Positions 35,695 to 48,340 of a stretch of 64,000 nucleotides of DNA are shown piece by piece. The notes beneath the pieces are model-generated. The model was not told where the DNA came from. It made no database searches and worked only from the letters and a program-made list of their open reading frames with translations. This stretch comes from Chaetorhynchus papuensis (taxonomy: Eukaryota > Chordata > Aves > Passeriformes > Rhipiduridae). The DNA lies in contig VWYX01000729.1 of NCBI GenBank assembly GCA_013396525.1, positions 1 to 64,000 on the forward strand. The letters run 5' to 3'. The stretch's first letter is position 1. The number at the start of each line of letters is the position of its first letter. A program made the position numbers and the translations under genes.

Positions 35695-36539
35695 TTAGTG
35701 ATTATTTTCCATTCTGAACCTGGTGTTTTTCAGTTTCTTCAGGTGAATCATTTTCTCAGCATGAGAAAAGGATCAGCAAGGCCCAGTGGTTAACTGCTTT
35801 AATTAACAGAGATCAGATCTTTAAAAAAAAAAAAATATCCTGATCCCCTACACTAAGCCTTATTTTGCCTGTGCTTTCAAAGAATACAGGCACCTTCCCA
35901 AAAATATTTTAACACAATAATAGACAAGACATAGTTGGAAAACTGGGCAGCTCTGGCTCTCCTGTCACCTGTTGTGGCTTCAGGATTGCTGGGACACTGC
36001 CCACACTGATCACATCTGTACAGACGGGGCATTACAGGATCAGCTTCTGTCAGGCAGTAAGGAATTAGAGTCTGTGGTGCATTCCATATCAAAATCAACC
36101 TGTTCAACTACACCTGAAAATCCAGTGGAAGCCCATATGCTGCAGCCACCAGAAACATGCTTCACACTCATCACTCGAGCTGGTACAGCCACTGCTGTTC
36201 ATTAAAATGTCACTGTTTCCACCGTGCCATCATATCCCAACACCAGTTTCTGTTTCCTTCGCAACAGCGTCTGAGCAACGCTGCTGTTCTGACCAAGAGA
36301 AGAAGCAGAACGACAAAGCCATGAGAATTCCTGCCTCTCCGAGGCAATAATGGAAGAAATCAGCTCCTTGGGCCCCCGTGATAAACCTGTGTCTGCTGTG
36401 CAAATCTGTGGAGGCCAATTTCAAAGTCAGGATTCATGTCAGAAGTACTCGAGCAGCCATCTGATGAAGGAACAGGCGAAACTTCCCACAAGACTTGTTC
36501 AGCCCATCACAGCTAATCAACAAACCACAAAGCAAAAAC
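35695..36539. other. Non-coding, nothing recognised
   Basis: An A run occurs at 35822-35834. No exon, RNA gene or repeat family was seen. Confidence 0.6.
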
Positions 36540-36700
36540 TATCAGTCATAAAACATTGTCAATAATCTCTCTGAGAGGCCCAATTGCTTAATTAAACTAC
36601 ACACCTGACATAATTTTGTCTACATCTGTATTCAAATACAGACCTGTCATGATTTGATGCAATTTATTGATGCAGTTCTGTCACCACATAAGTGGGTGGT
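36540..36700. promoter_or_regulatory. Candidate regulatory block
   Basis: This short block has a TTGCTTAATTAAAC homeodomain-type core, an ACACCTG E-box, and a small palindrome ctgtatt-ca-aatacag near 36629. The composition differs little from its neighbours, so this is a weak call. Confidence 0.2.
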
Positions 36701-39700
36701 GGAGGGAGAAAGTGTGAATTTTTTTTGTACGAGGCACTGAACCTGAGAGGAATGCACTTTTGAAATTTGTTGGCAAAATTAATCAAGAAAATAAGTTCAA
36801 AGTCCTCATTCTTTGAAATGAGAACTTTTAAAGTAAGCAGACCATATTTTGGGAACTTTCTGAATGGTTTCAATGTAGAATTCTTAATCAAAACGTTATC
36901 AGAAGTAGCCACGAACTGTAGGGAAACCAAATAATGAAAATTAGTTCAGGGTAGGTTCAAACCTAGAGTTAGTCTAAACCTCTGTCTCCTCCTCTTCCTT
37001 CTCAAATTCCCACAGGCACTTTGAAGTCTCAGTTTCATCCTGATTGCCTAAAATGAAGCCCCAACAGTAAAGAAATCTCAAGTTTTTTTGTTGGCCTAAT
37101 TAAAATCAGTTACCATTTGGTTTACAAGATCAGGGTCCCTGTCTCACTCTGTGATGAAAATCACTTGCTTTCAACACCTCATTCCTCAATAAACTTGGAG
37201 GTTTGTTGGCAATGAAGAACATTTGGAGACATGGTTGTTGGTATCCACAGAAATCTGAGGTAATTAGAGAATAAGCAAACAAAAAAAAAAAAAAAAAAAC
37301 AAACAAAAAAACACAAAAGAGGGGGAAACCTGTGCTGGAATAACCCACCTGAAATTTTTCACTGGTATATCCACAATAGTGAATGTTGGAGTAAAATATC
37401 TAGGTCACTAATGATTAATTCATATCACAGATTGAAGTCAGAGACACAAGTGGTAGTATAAATAGTATGAAACACAAGCAACAACATCAGGGAAAAACAC
37501 CACACCTCTGAGCATCCCACAGTCTGTCCCACACGGCCTCACAGGAAAGCTCTCTGCTTATCAGGATTGAATTTCAAACCCAGTTTATCCCAAAGCCAAA
37601 GACCTGATTTTATCTCAGCTAACAAGGATCATTATCAGTGATCATAATATTATCCATCCTCTAAAAAATGAGACACTTGTCTCTGTGTGACCTCTTGCAG
37701 GAGAGAATGCTGCAGGCAGAAGCTTTCCAGGGATGATGACTTCCTTGTTTGGAACCTAATTTGAGCCAATGTCAATGTCTGTGTTGATCTTAGCAACCAC
37801 CTTACCTTAAATATAAAATATTTCTTTCTAGCTCACTTCATTAGCTGAGAAATAGCACACTGTAATGAAATAAAAAGGGTCCAGTAAATGGTTTTCATCC
37901 TACAGTCAAGCTGTCTGAAGGAGATAGTTATGTTTTAAATCATAATCTTAAATGTTTCTGTGAGAAAGTCACAGAAGGCAGCAGGGAGGGAGGGAACCAA
38001 TTTTACACTATTTTAAAAAAAAATGTAAAATACAAATTTGAAGTATTTAGGCTCATAGAATACAATCTGAAATTAACACAGCAAGGGGTACCAGAATCAA
38101 TCTCCAGGTTAAACCAGGCTTCTGAATGCTCCAGTACCAGCTGGACCAGTGGAGCAGACTATTGGAACACCCCAGGATAGAACAGGAAATGAAATTGCAG
38201 GTGAAGCTAAGCTGCCAAAACTATCAAATAAATATTTCCTAACTACTGACTTAGGGCTGGCTCATCCAAATCAATTTGCAAACTGCTTGCTTTTTCAGAT
38301 TTAAGAACCCTTCAAATTGAAAGCTGATGGCAACTGCATACTTGAGGACCACTTCCCATTAAACATTCTGCAGTTATTCAGAGGGAGTGAAATGATTACA
38401 TTTACCTGGAGGTGGGTGCACTGAAAGATGAACTTTACAATTGTGGCTCAGTGTTAGTCCAATTATTTATTTACCATGTCGTCAAAAGCAACAGGCTAAA
38501 GAAATATATGCCATGTATGCAGTGTATTACTAATCTAAATTTTTTAATTGATTTTAATTTATTTTAGAAAAACTCAACAGTTGGGAAACACAATTTTACG
38601 ATTCTCTATGTCCAACAAAATATCTACAGAGAATTTTTCCATGCTTGTAGTTTCCCTTTGTTTTCTCTAAACAATAAAATTTAGAAGTTGTAATAGCAAA
38701 TATTATTTTCCTGCTGATTAAAGTCCAGAGGTTCCTTACTAAGCTGACAATGGCCTCAGGAATGGTCTGGACTTCTCTTGAGCTGGGACGTCTTTTATCT
38801 GATTAGATACAATAATAATTACTTACCAAGCAGATAAATTGCACTCAAGTTTAATTAGTTTTAATTAATTAATTAATTAATTAGGTTTACAATAATAACA
38901 GGCCGTTATTCTGTGTGGACTCCAGAAGAAAATGAAATGTGGAAAAAAATACCTGCTGTGAATCAACATTTCTGATATTTATGAGTAGTTTCTGCAGTTA
39001 TTAACTTAAGACAGAAAAATATTTTCTCAAGCTCCTCAGTCTTGAAGAGTTTCCCAATGTCTGGGGTTTTTTTTTTCCATTAACACTTAGACAGAAATAA
39101 TTTTCTTTACACATTTCTTTGACTCCTAATGATGAAATAGAAGATGTTTTCTCAGGTTCCTACATTTTCATCAGATACTATCAAACAGAAAAAAATTATT
39201 TAGAAAAGCAAACAAGCAGCTGGATTCAAATGGAATCCCTCAGTAGGAATCCCTCAGTAACACAGAACATGCACCAGAACATTCAGAAATTTGGCCACAA
39301 GGTCACTGCAGAAGCACCTGATGTCCATCTTTGTTTGCCTTTGGTCACCTTCCCTCACTGGCAACGTGACACACCTAAAAAAAAGCATTCTGGAGCATTT
39401 GCTCCACTAGTCAGTTTTCCACAGCAGCATTTGTATTTTAACACCTGAACATCTTTGTTAGGATGACTTTATTTTTATATCTGTTATTTTCAGCTACCTT
39501 TCTGACACCACTGAATTACATTCCTGCTATTCTGATACTATACCTTAAACCTTAGGTTCCAAGTTATCCAACATAAAATGCAGATTAAAACACCCTTCCA
39601 AAGAATACTGACAGAAGTACGATGTTTCATATTTAAACATACTTCTGCACAAGATCAGAGCACATGAAAAAGTGAATTTAGACCTAACTCCAAAAACTCC

Positions 39701-40105
39701 ACACCTGTCTCATGACTTTTAGGATTTTACATTTCTGCATGACTACAATATGAAAAAAAAAAACCAAAAAAAGCCATTTATAAATAAAAGTTTTGTTCCT
39801 TGTCATGTAGCAAACCAAGAAATGGAGCCTATCTTAGGATCCGAAGGTAAGGCAGAAGTTGAGATTTTCCCAAAGTGTTCTCACAGATTACATCAGGGCA
39901 GGGTAGGCACAATATGCTGGGAGGAGAGGTGGCACCAGCACATTGAATTTCAGCCTGGAAATAGAGTTCCCAACAATTTTTCCAAGGTTCATTTGGAGCA
40001 GCATGGTATCGCTCTTATGGAGGGAAGGTCACCCCTGCAAGTCATCCCAACCTTCTGCACATACATCTATCCTCACTCTGGTTCTGTGATTCCAAGGAAG
40101 AATTG
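36701..40105. other. Non-coding stretch with simple repeats
   Basis: No gene was seen. An A-rich tract with AAAC units lies at 37278-37318. A TTAA microsatellite (about six units) lies at 38861-38883. A 14-bp perfect tandem duplication of ggaatccctcagta lies at 39232-39259. The open frame at 39119-39448 (+, 109 codons) has no recognisable domain. Confidence 0.55.
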
Positions 40106-40334
40106 CCAAAAACAAACCCCAAAAACCAAAAAAAACCCCACCAAAAACAAAGAAACAAACATAACCAAACAAACAAAGAAACAAAAAAAATTCCAACCAA
40201 ACAAAAAAATCACGAACCAAACCAACCAAACAACAAAAAAACCCCACAAAACAAGCAGAAAACCACAGAAAACATGAAAACAACAAAATCATCAACAAAC
40301 AAACAAACCAACCAACAGAAAAAAAAACCCAACA
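40106..40334 (+). repeat. Long A/C-only low-complexity tract
   Basis: About 230 bases are almost exclusively A and C, with only scattered G and T. The mixed units are AAAC, AACC, CCAACC and AAACCCC. An open frame of 175 codons (39750-40277, +) exists only because stop codons all need T; its product is a run of Lys, Asn, Thr, Pro and Gln and is not a gene. The minus strand is G/T-only, which allows G-rich secondary structure. Confidence 0.95.
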
Positions 40335-43300
40335 GAAGTTTAAAGTCTACTTTAATGAATCCTCAGGCCTGAGAACCAGTCTGCAAGGCTTGCAGAATCT
40401 CAAACTCCATGAGATTTAAGCCATTGCTGGAATGCATTAGCTTAAGTCATGAGGCACTCACTCTGTGGCCTGCATCCCAATCGAGCAGCAGCTTCCCGGA
40501 ATCCCAGGGAAGAACAGAGCCCAGCAGGTGATGTTTAAATGTGATGTTTAAATGCCCAGCCCATGTTGAAATGTGTGCCTTCCCAGCTTTTTGAGACACT
40601 TGGCTTTGACAGCAGCTTCTGCCTCTGCAGAGCCTCTCCTCAGGTCATCAATGCAGTGGGAGCAACTCCGTGTAGATCAGTCCTTGGCTTCTGTTGGGAT
40701 CTTTCCTGTGGATAAAATGAAGCTTTTATCAGTCTAGAACCTCAGAATTCAGAGCTTTCCAAGTCAAAAGAAAAACCCCAACCCTAGGATGCATTTTGGA
40801 TTTCAGTTGCAGAATTTCTCCCACCTCCAAGGGTCCCTGCTTATGTGCAGGCATAGGATATGGCCCGGAGAATTCCCACTTTATTGGAAAGCCAGATATT
40901 CCTATTACCCAGAAGGAAATATTGAGCAGCATGCATCTCTCACCTCGCAATGCTGGTAGATTTTAAAGGGAATTTATGCAGTTCTCATAAGGTTAGAAAG
41001 GAACACCTGTATAGCCAGCACTGAATCTGAATTAATGCTTATACACACACTCACAATCTACACCTTTACACTAACATCTCTCATCTTTTTTTTATGAGTC
41101 CATCAAAGTATTCTTTGCAAGCAGCATTCCTTAAAAGTAGCCCAAGAACATTTGTAATGAAATTACTCCTACTGGCTCCAGAGCAAAACCAAATGCACTT
41201 GTGAAAAACTGCATTTGCAGCTGTTCCACAGGGAATTAAAAAGCAGTTCATAATACAAGAAGTACATTAAGCTTAACATGCAGCTGAAGCATTAATTTGC
41301 TTTCAAAAGGTATATGTCACACCTCTGGGCATGGCACGTTTTAGTGCAAGAGAAAAGAGTAACCATCTACTGACAAAGGGCTACAGAAACTTAGATACAA
41401 CTGGTACTTTAGAGCAAAATTACCTGCAGGATAGAAACAATCATTGACTCCTGCTTGGTGGGTCAGTCTCAGAAGAGGAGTGATGGATGGGGATATTTTA
41501 TAATATTAATAAACACCAGCTGAGCTTCTCTTGTGCTTAATGGACAAAATAAATGCAGCAGCGTCAGCAATCAAAGAAAGCAAACTGGGCAAACCAAGTA
41601 CTTTTAATGGAAAAAAAAAAAAAAATAAAAGGCCAGTGCCTAGATGCCTGGAAAAGTTAATACTCTTCTCTGTGGAAGTGTTATTGCATGCTCACACTTT
41701 GCTGTCCTAGCAGCCCACTTCAAACTCACAACCCATCTGCAAGAAAATAAACAGAAAATCCACTTATTCCTCGTGCCCTGGGGCAGGGTAGGGGCTGGGC
41801 AGGGAGAAGCTGGTTACAATACCCTTCTCACTCTTGGTCCAGCCAGCTATGCCAATGAAATGCACTCCCTGAAATCATGGAGGATGCAGCAGGTGAGAGG
41901 AATGTGTAAAATAATTGCATTCAGTCCATTTCAGATCAAAGCAGCTTTGGCTTGATTGTTATATCATCATGGCTGTGCCACGTGCTGCTTCAACAGGAGA
42001 ATTTATCAAGCCTTCAGTCCCTCAGTGGCAACCATCACATTAAATTTTCCATCCTCTTTACATCTCCTAGGTGGATTTTTTACTTTTAAAGGGGTGAGAC
42101 GTTTCTGGTTTGATACGTGGCACTTCACATTCCCTGCTCCATTCTCCTTCATTTCTCCAAGGGAGGATTTCCCCAATCCCATGCTGCAAATGAACAGAGA
42201 GAAGCAAAGATAGGCCTTCCCTCTTATCATTCCCTTATTATGGACAAACACAACTTATGTCCAGAGGAAAAATCAACAAACTATGACTGGACAGTTAAAA
42301 GTTTACAAATCATGTATCAGAGAGAGCTGGTGAGCTGCTCTTATCAAGCAGCACACACAGACTTGGATTAGATTATCCATGTTCACTATGGAGATGGAAA
42401 GCCACTCAGCCTCTGGATTTGCCTATCTAAACAGGAACGCCTTGTGATGGAGGGGAAACAGCAAATAATCATCATATAGAGAAACACTTTTGGCAAAGAC
42501 CAGGCAAAAATTAAACTCTGAGCTTTCCTCTGACATGCTCAGAGTTTAATTCACTCCTCTACATAACCGAGTTTCATGGTCCCAGCTGAAAAAAAGACAT
42601 TTGTCTGTTTTTTAAATTAGAATTTTCCCTCACTTCTGTGAGACTGGATTGCACTTTAAAGATTGCAACACACTATTGGAGACCAGGTCACGTGGAGCCA
42701 CTGGCATTTAAAATTCAATTAAAGGCTAAAACTATCATATAAACAGTGATGAAGCATAAGTTAGTTTCAGGAAACAGGGAGGGAGCCCTTTCCATAGCTG
42801 AAGTTAAAATAACACACGCAGTTAAGAACTGGAAAGGATGTTCTGCAAAGCTTCTGAAATCTAATGTATTATTCTGATGCATATTAAAGAGGAGACCCTG
42901 AGCCACCGACTGGAACCAGGGTTCAACTCTGAGACTTGAGAGCAACAACTCCAATTATTTGTGCTTGCCACAGGTAATTACCAGCAGCCCTGCCATATCC
43001 CAAAGGGTTAATTAATTACCATAGTTTAAGAGCATATTGCTCATTCTAGATGTCTTTGATCTTGCAGGATTTACTTCAAAACAGACATGCCTGGGCTGCT
43101 CATCAGCACCACAAACACTTGATCCTACTCACTGTGATGAGAGCTGAACGCTGCATACACAGCCTGAACCTGAACTGCTCAGATGAAAGGGGTCTGGGCG
43201 TGTGAGGAACATGAATTACAGCCTGGGATGTTTCTCCTGCTAAAAGCCCCAGCTGGAATATTCGCTTCTGAAGCGCTGCACAGGAAAAAAAAAATAAACA

Positions 43301-44844
43301 ATGCTGAAAATTTACAAGTAACTTTCACAACACCATATAATCTTTGCTAACGTACCTGACAGCTTACAAAGTGCATTGCTGGCAGATATTAGAGGATATG
43401 ATAGATATCAATTCCCTCCTTTCTTAGAGCTCAGCGACATCTGAATTTTACCTGCATCCTCCTTCTCTGCAACACAATGGCAAAGGACAGTCAGCAACTG
43501 TGTCAGCCCTTGCAGAGCCCTCGGAACAGTGACCCTGGGTAAGCCTGACCCTAAATCTGCCCCAGAACAACAGGAAGCTCAGAAACCCTGCAGGCTGAAC
43601 AGGAATACCAGATTAATGAGAAGAGGTGATGATCAGAAAGAGAGGTGGAGAGAAAGTATCTGTTAATATTTCCACTAACATGTGACCTGGGCACCAAAGC
43701 AAGAAGCGTTTTGTGAGAGGAAGCTGCAGGTGTGATCAGCAGAGGGTGGGGAGAGCACTGCACAAGGCAGGCAGGGTGACCACAAGGACTGGACCAGAAT
43801 TATTTTCACACATCACAACAAAAGGTCACGATGTCGCCACGAGCTTCAGCAAAACAGCGGGAGCTCATCAAATGGAACAAACTCAGGTTGAGGAGCCACA
43901 AAATAGCATTTGACAGCTCTTCCAGTAGTGTTCAGTGTCATGAGAGCTGACAAAATTTCATTTGTCTATCTCATGGTTATCTCAGAGACAGGAAAAGAAA
44001 TTGCCACAATTGACAATACACGGGTGAACCTCACCTGCAGCAGCGCCTGGAGTTCCAGCCACCCGTGTTCACAAAAGAAACCAGAAATGTGCAAAGAAAC
44101 AGAATAGAAAGGAGATTTAATCTCTAATTTACCCTGAGAACAGGAAGGTGAAAGGGGCAGTTTGTATCTGCTGTGATCATATGGGCACTAAAGTAAATAC
44201 CACTGGACAAGCAAACAGAAAATAGGAAATAAATGTTTAATTAATAGATTATTTTGAGGCATTTCTAAGCCTAGAACAAACCATCAGGATTACACCACCA
44301 CTTGAATACAACTTCCTAGAACAAAGATATTCTGTTTTAACTTCTGATATAATTGAAGCAGTAGGGGCAAAATATTTCTAACATGAAAATCAGTTCAATG
44401 GCAAAGGTGATTGTGTTGATGGGGCACCCAGAGAGCAAACCCCAGTGATGAGCAACCCAGCAAGTCCTGTGAATTTTATAAGATATAGTACAGTAATACA
44501 AAAAAAATTTAAAAATCTCCCAAACCAATCAACCTCAGGACCCCCCTGAGGAGGTTTTTTCTCCCCCTATGAACCTCTGGGCTGTTTATTCTTTAGGTTC
44601 TTAGACACCCCACTAACACCAACAGAGTCTTTCCAGCAAAGAAGAAAAGGTTATCCCTGGCATTGCACTCACCACTGCAGTGCTGAAGCTTTGCTCATTC
44701 TCTTGAGGCTCTTATTTAAACGCTGAAGAATTCTAAGGGATCTTCTCTTTGACATTCTAAGGTGCATCAGGGCCCTGTCACATGGCCTGACAGCACCTTG
44801 CATGAGCTATTACCTCAAAGTTATTTTCAATTTTCTCCCACTCG
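40335..44844. other. Non-coding stretch, no gene seen
   Basis: A 13-bp tandem duplication gtgatgtttaaat lies at 40528-40553, and an A-rich run at 41611-41625. A G/C hairpin followed by a T run occurs at 44532-44560. Open frames up to 103 codons (41644-41955, +) carry no domain. No RNA gene or repeat family was recognised. Confidence 0.55.
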
Positions 44845-45135
44845 AGTTCAATCCCATTCATTCGTAGTCATGAATTTATTTTGAAGCCAAATGTGTATTG
44901 CATTCCACTTGTAGACATGCAATTTCTTCATCTGCTTTCTTTGAGGAACCTTAAACAGCAGATCTAAATCAGTTCTGAATTTTACCTGCTGTTCAGAAGT
45001 GACCTCAATTTTTGATTTTGTGGCATCAGCAAATTCAATTAGTTTATTTCCCACATCTAGGTCATTGTTGTTGGCTGGAAACAGAAAAGGTCAGAGCTCT
45101 GAGCTCCACGGAACTGCCAGCCAAATCTGACTTCT
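44845..45135 (-). mobile_element. Ancient CR1 LINE fragment (catalytic palm region)
   Basis: On the minus strand the upstream part, across frames, resembles the segment before the catalytic box (consensus GVPQG ... GPVLFN ... INDLD; here cctagatgtggg is preceded by a decayed coding stretch). It then enters an open frame with NKLIEFADATKSK, which aligns to the CTLSKFADDTKL box of CR1 reverse transcriptase. RTDLDLL and MKKLHVYKW follow in the expected order (consensus QRDLDRL ... LMKFNKGKCKVLHL). The second catalytic aspartate of the FADD box is Ala here (FADA), so the copy could not be active. The edges fade into unique sequence. Confidence 0.85.
44848..45054 (-). pseudogene. CR1 reverse-transcriptase palm relic with FADA box
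   Basis: This 69-codon open stretch preserves the order of the CR1 palm: the catalytic box near residues 8-11 (FADA, consensus FADD), a TDLDLL motif near residue 28, and an MKK...YKWNAIHI stretch corresponding to the LMKFN..KC.VLHLG strand. FADD provides the two catalytic aspartates of the polymerase; loss of one is disabling. The surprising length of the open frame in such an old copy deserves a conservation check, but a chance frame within a decayed LINE is the simpler reading. Confidence 0.75.
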
Positions 45136-47217
45136 CCATTTTCTCTTGTAAAACTGGGGTTTACCCATTTTTATCAGCTATCTCCAAAGTCTGAGCTTTG
45201 CATTGAAGAGCAACTTGACAACTAAAGCTGTCTATTTTTTGAGCTGCTAAGTACATGTTCCCATCATCACTGGCACATTACAGATTTTGTTCTATTCCCT
45301 TTTGATACCATTTTTTCCCCTCCTCACACCCCCAATCAACTGAGTTTCTGCAGGTACAAAGTTTAAGAGCAGTCTCACGATTTCCACTTCTGTTTAATGC
45401 ATTACCTTCCATTCAAAATCATGGCTAAAGGAGCTCTAAGCTGTAAATTTATTTGGGTTTCATTCCCAATACATCCTTTGCTAAAACATTACTCCTAAAT
45501 AATCTTTAGGTTGGTCAGTTCAGAGACAAGTCCTTTTAATACTGAAACTCCAAAGTAAAATAGAGGCATTACACAAACTACAGGGAAGATGGTGAGAGGC
45601 CCCAGCAGGTTTAGCTCAGAATGGATCCGAAAAAAAAAAATCTTAGGCACTAAAATATTTCTTTTATGAAAAAATTAGGATTTTGTGGAGAGAACCCAAG
45701 TAAACTCGGCTAGAAGATGTTCATTGATTACCCACCAGTTGATGAGTTAGGGACTCCAACACTGCTAGATCACTCTCCATTATGGAAAAAAAAAAAAGCA
45801 CTGCAAAATGGGGCTTTTTCTCTTTTTCTATCATCTGTTTATCAACATAGGAAGAAAAAAAAAATTAATAGATCCTTTGCAAAACAATGTCCATTCGGGC
45901 TTGGAGAGTTTCCAGTAACCTGACCTTGCAGACAGAGTACCTGTGACAGTGTTTCCCAGGGCTAAATTTAACTAACTTTTAAACCAGCCTAATAGCTGGA
46001 GATAACCTTGGAAATCCTATTTCTGGTTTATCAATTTCTAATTAAAAAACAGAGGCATGGAAAACGATATGCAATGCTTTATGTTGATGCAGTCATGGAA
46101 AAGACATGTTTGAACCTATCATGCAAAAGTCACAGCCGGGGCACCTTTGTTCCCATTAAAAAGTGAAACAAAGGAAAACAGACTGACAAAGATGAGAAAA
46201 GAAATCAATAAAACCCAGGTAACACTCAGCTGTAATGAATCCCATTTTCATCACTTTCTGTGTGTCTCTAAACAACCGTGTCAGCTGAAGAAGAAGAGAA
46301 GGGGGAAATAAATCTGAAACTCACCAAGTCTGAGGACAAAGAGATTGATTTTGATCTGAACACCCTGCAGAATGCATGACTTTCTAAAACTGGGATTGCG
46401 ACAAGCCAGGTATTAATTTCCCGCCTCAACCAAAGTAAATATGGGACTTTGGACAAGTCTTTTGTTTTCTAACTCCTGCATTCACCACGATCACCTGGGT
46501 TCTATCTCAAGTTGGCTATTCCATGGACATTTTTCTGAAAAACATTTTTAAGTAAACAGGGCTGCAACTTTAGAAGAATCTAGAAATTCTCCTAATCCCT
46601 TCAGGGTGTAGTACACTAAGCTTGCAGATTTGTGAACCTCAGGTGGGCATTTTGCTTCATTCAGCTAAACAAAGCAGCAAAGCAGGACACCTGCATGCTC
46701 AGACCCTGGTCACTGCTCAGAGAATTTCATTTATTCCTAGCACTGGAGCCAAAGCTGCTCACTCCCCAGTGAAAGCAGCTCCTTCTCAGCAGTGCATGTT
46801 GTCGGTGCTGTTGTTAAAGCTGTGGTCTTCAGATTATTCCCCGTTTCCACGGGGCTTTCCATCTGCTTTCCCTTGCAGCTAGCTCATTTGGCAGCGTGCT
46901 GCTGGTTGGCAGCCTGCAACAAAAGGAAACTGTGGGGAAAGGGAAGGACTGGGACAAGTCACAGAAATGCTTCCAAGCAGAATGCACGGAGGAGGGAGGA
47001 GTAGCTAAGTGAAGAGATGAGGACGTGGGGAAACAGGGAACTGTGGAAAACAAGCCCTGTTAACTACGACTGGAACACCCCTTACTAAGAAGCTCCACTG
47101 CCACTCCACCAGTTTGGCTTGATGCCCACAATGATTTTTGTCTTTTCTTTTTTACCCCTGTTATCTTTTTACAACTTCCATATTCTTGGTGCTTTTTCCT
47201 AAATTCTTGGACTTGTT
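45136..47217. other. Non-coding; weak MIR-like trace
   Basis: No gene was seen. A run at 46446-46490 (gggactttggacaagtct, then TTTCTAACTCCTGCATTC) resembles the MIR segment TGTGACCTTGGGCAAGTCACTTAACCTC. It is too short and diverged to annotate as an element. A-runs occur at 45629-45638, 45785-45796 and 45855-45863. Confidence 0.5.
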
Positions 47218-47575
47218 TGTTAAGCTGGGAGACTGAACATTTTAGAAGCTTCGTAGTGAGGGATCAGTGTGCCCAGAGCCCAAGGTCCTCTCCAGAACAC
47301 ATTTTGTAACCTGAGATAGAACCATCCAGGGGAAGGTTCCTTGGGGAGGGGGGGCTCACTGGAGCCTCTCAGTGGGGAATTTTTGATAGATGTGCTAATT
47401 AGTAACACCTATAATGTGATACCAGATCTTTGGTGGGTGTGCATTGCGGGGTGCATGGAGGGGCATTCAGCCTGGACGTGGTGCACCTAAGGATCTTTAA
47501 TATAAATCCCAAGGTAAAACCCCTTTTTCCCTTCTAACCGTGTTTGCCTCTTGATTTTAAGACCAGGAAAAGGCA
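47218..47575 (+). mobile_element. Possible solo LTR (ERVL-like), tentative
   Basis: The region starts TGT and ends GGCA. It has LTR-like order: gtgctaattagtaacac near 47391, a GC-rich segment tgcattgcggggtgca near 47439, then a TATA-type box tataaat at 47501, then aaggtaaaacccc and a pyrimidine-rich stretch. The text recalls LTRs of avian ERVL-type endogenous retroviruses. I see no primer-binding site, polypurine tract, second LTR or clear target duplication, so it would be a solo or decayed LTR. An unrelated unique sequence remains possible. No viral gene is present. Confidence 0.4.
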
Positions 47576-48340
47576 TCAGGCTCAGGAATTAAAACAGGCC
47601 CTGCAGGCTTGGCCAGAGCTCCTCCTCCTGCATTAGACAATGCAGGACCCTTTTTAAGTGTAGGTGGCCCCATGACACAGTCAGGGACACCAGAGGGAAT
47701 GTGCATCCCTGGCAAGAGCACAGACAAGCCATGTGCATCCTGTGCAATCAAAAGAGAAATCTTGGGCATCTCATATTTACATTTTTTCATCTAGTTATCC
47801 ATTATCAATCGCCTACATTCTTAAAGCTTCTTTTGCAATGTTCTCAGCTCCTTAATTAATTTACAGATGAAAAAAAAATGCAACACTGTGTGCTTTGATG
47901 CCAACCCACATGCCAGTATAGAAGGTCAATTGAATCCAGTCTTTCTCTTCCCACAAATGAGATGTTTCTATATATTATGTGTAGCTGAAAAAGAAAATTC
48001 TTTCTTATCACTAGATAAGGCAATCAAGGAATTTGATCTAGTTTAAGTTACCTTAACACAGTCTCCTTTTGCAGTTTTAATCTCCGAACACTTTTGGAAC
48101 AGGACATCTTATAAATACCTTTCCGTGCAAATCTAAACCCTTCTCAATTTCCAGCAGCAAAATTCTCTGCATCCCAGAAGGATTTTTTGTGTATCAAGAA
48201 ATTGTTTGTCTCTACAAGCCACAGCAGCAGGCACTGACATTTGAAAGTCATGATGTAAGGATTTGGTTTCATGGCCGTGCAGAACCACTGGTCAGAGATT
48301 TAATTAACACAAGCATCAAGATCTTTTATTCTATTTTCTC
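47576..48340. other. Non-coding, nothing recognised
   Basis: Short overlapping frames on both strands at 47557-47794 have no recognisable domain. No pol-like or gag-like sequence was identified next to the possible LTR. Confidence 0.5.

Noticed and set aside
39750..40277. 175-codon open frame on the plus strand
   Set aside because: It is open because it runs through an A/C-only tract that cannot make stop codons; the product is low-complexity Lys/Asn/Thr/Pro/Gln.
43098..43118. Partial REST/RE1-like site (tcagcaccacaaacac)
   Set aside because: Only the left half matches; the conserved GG and the right half are missing.
44532..44560. G/C hairpin followed by a T run, like a rho-independent terminator
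   Set aside because: The window is vertebrate nuclear DNA with no operon upstream; a bacterial terminator makes no sense here.
45608..45632. tRNA B-box/A-box-like text (tttagctcagaatgg)
   Set aside because: No cloverleaf, no TTCRANNC box at proper spacing, no acceptor stem.
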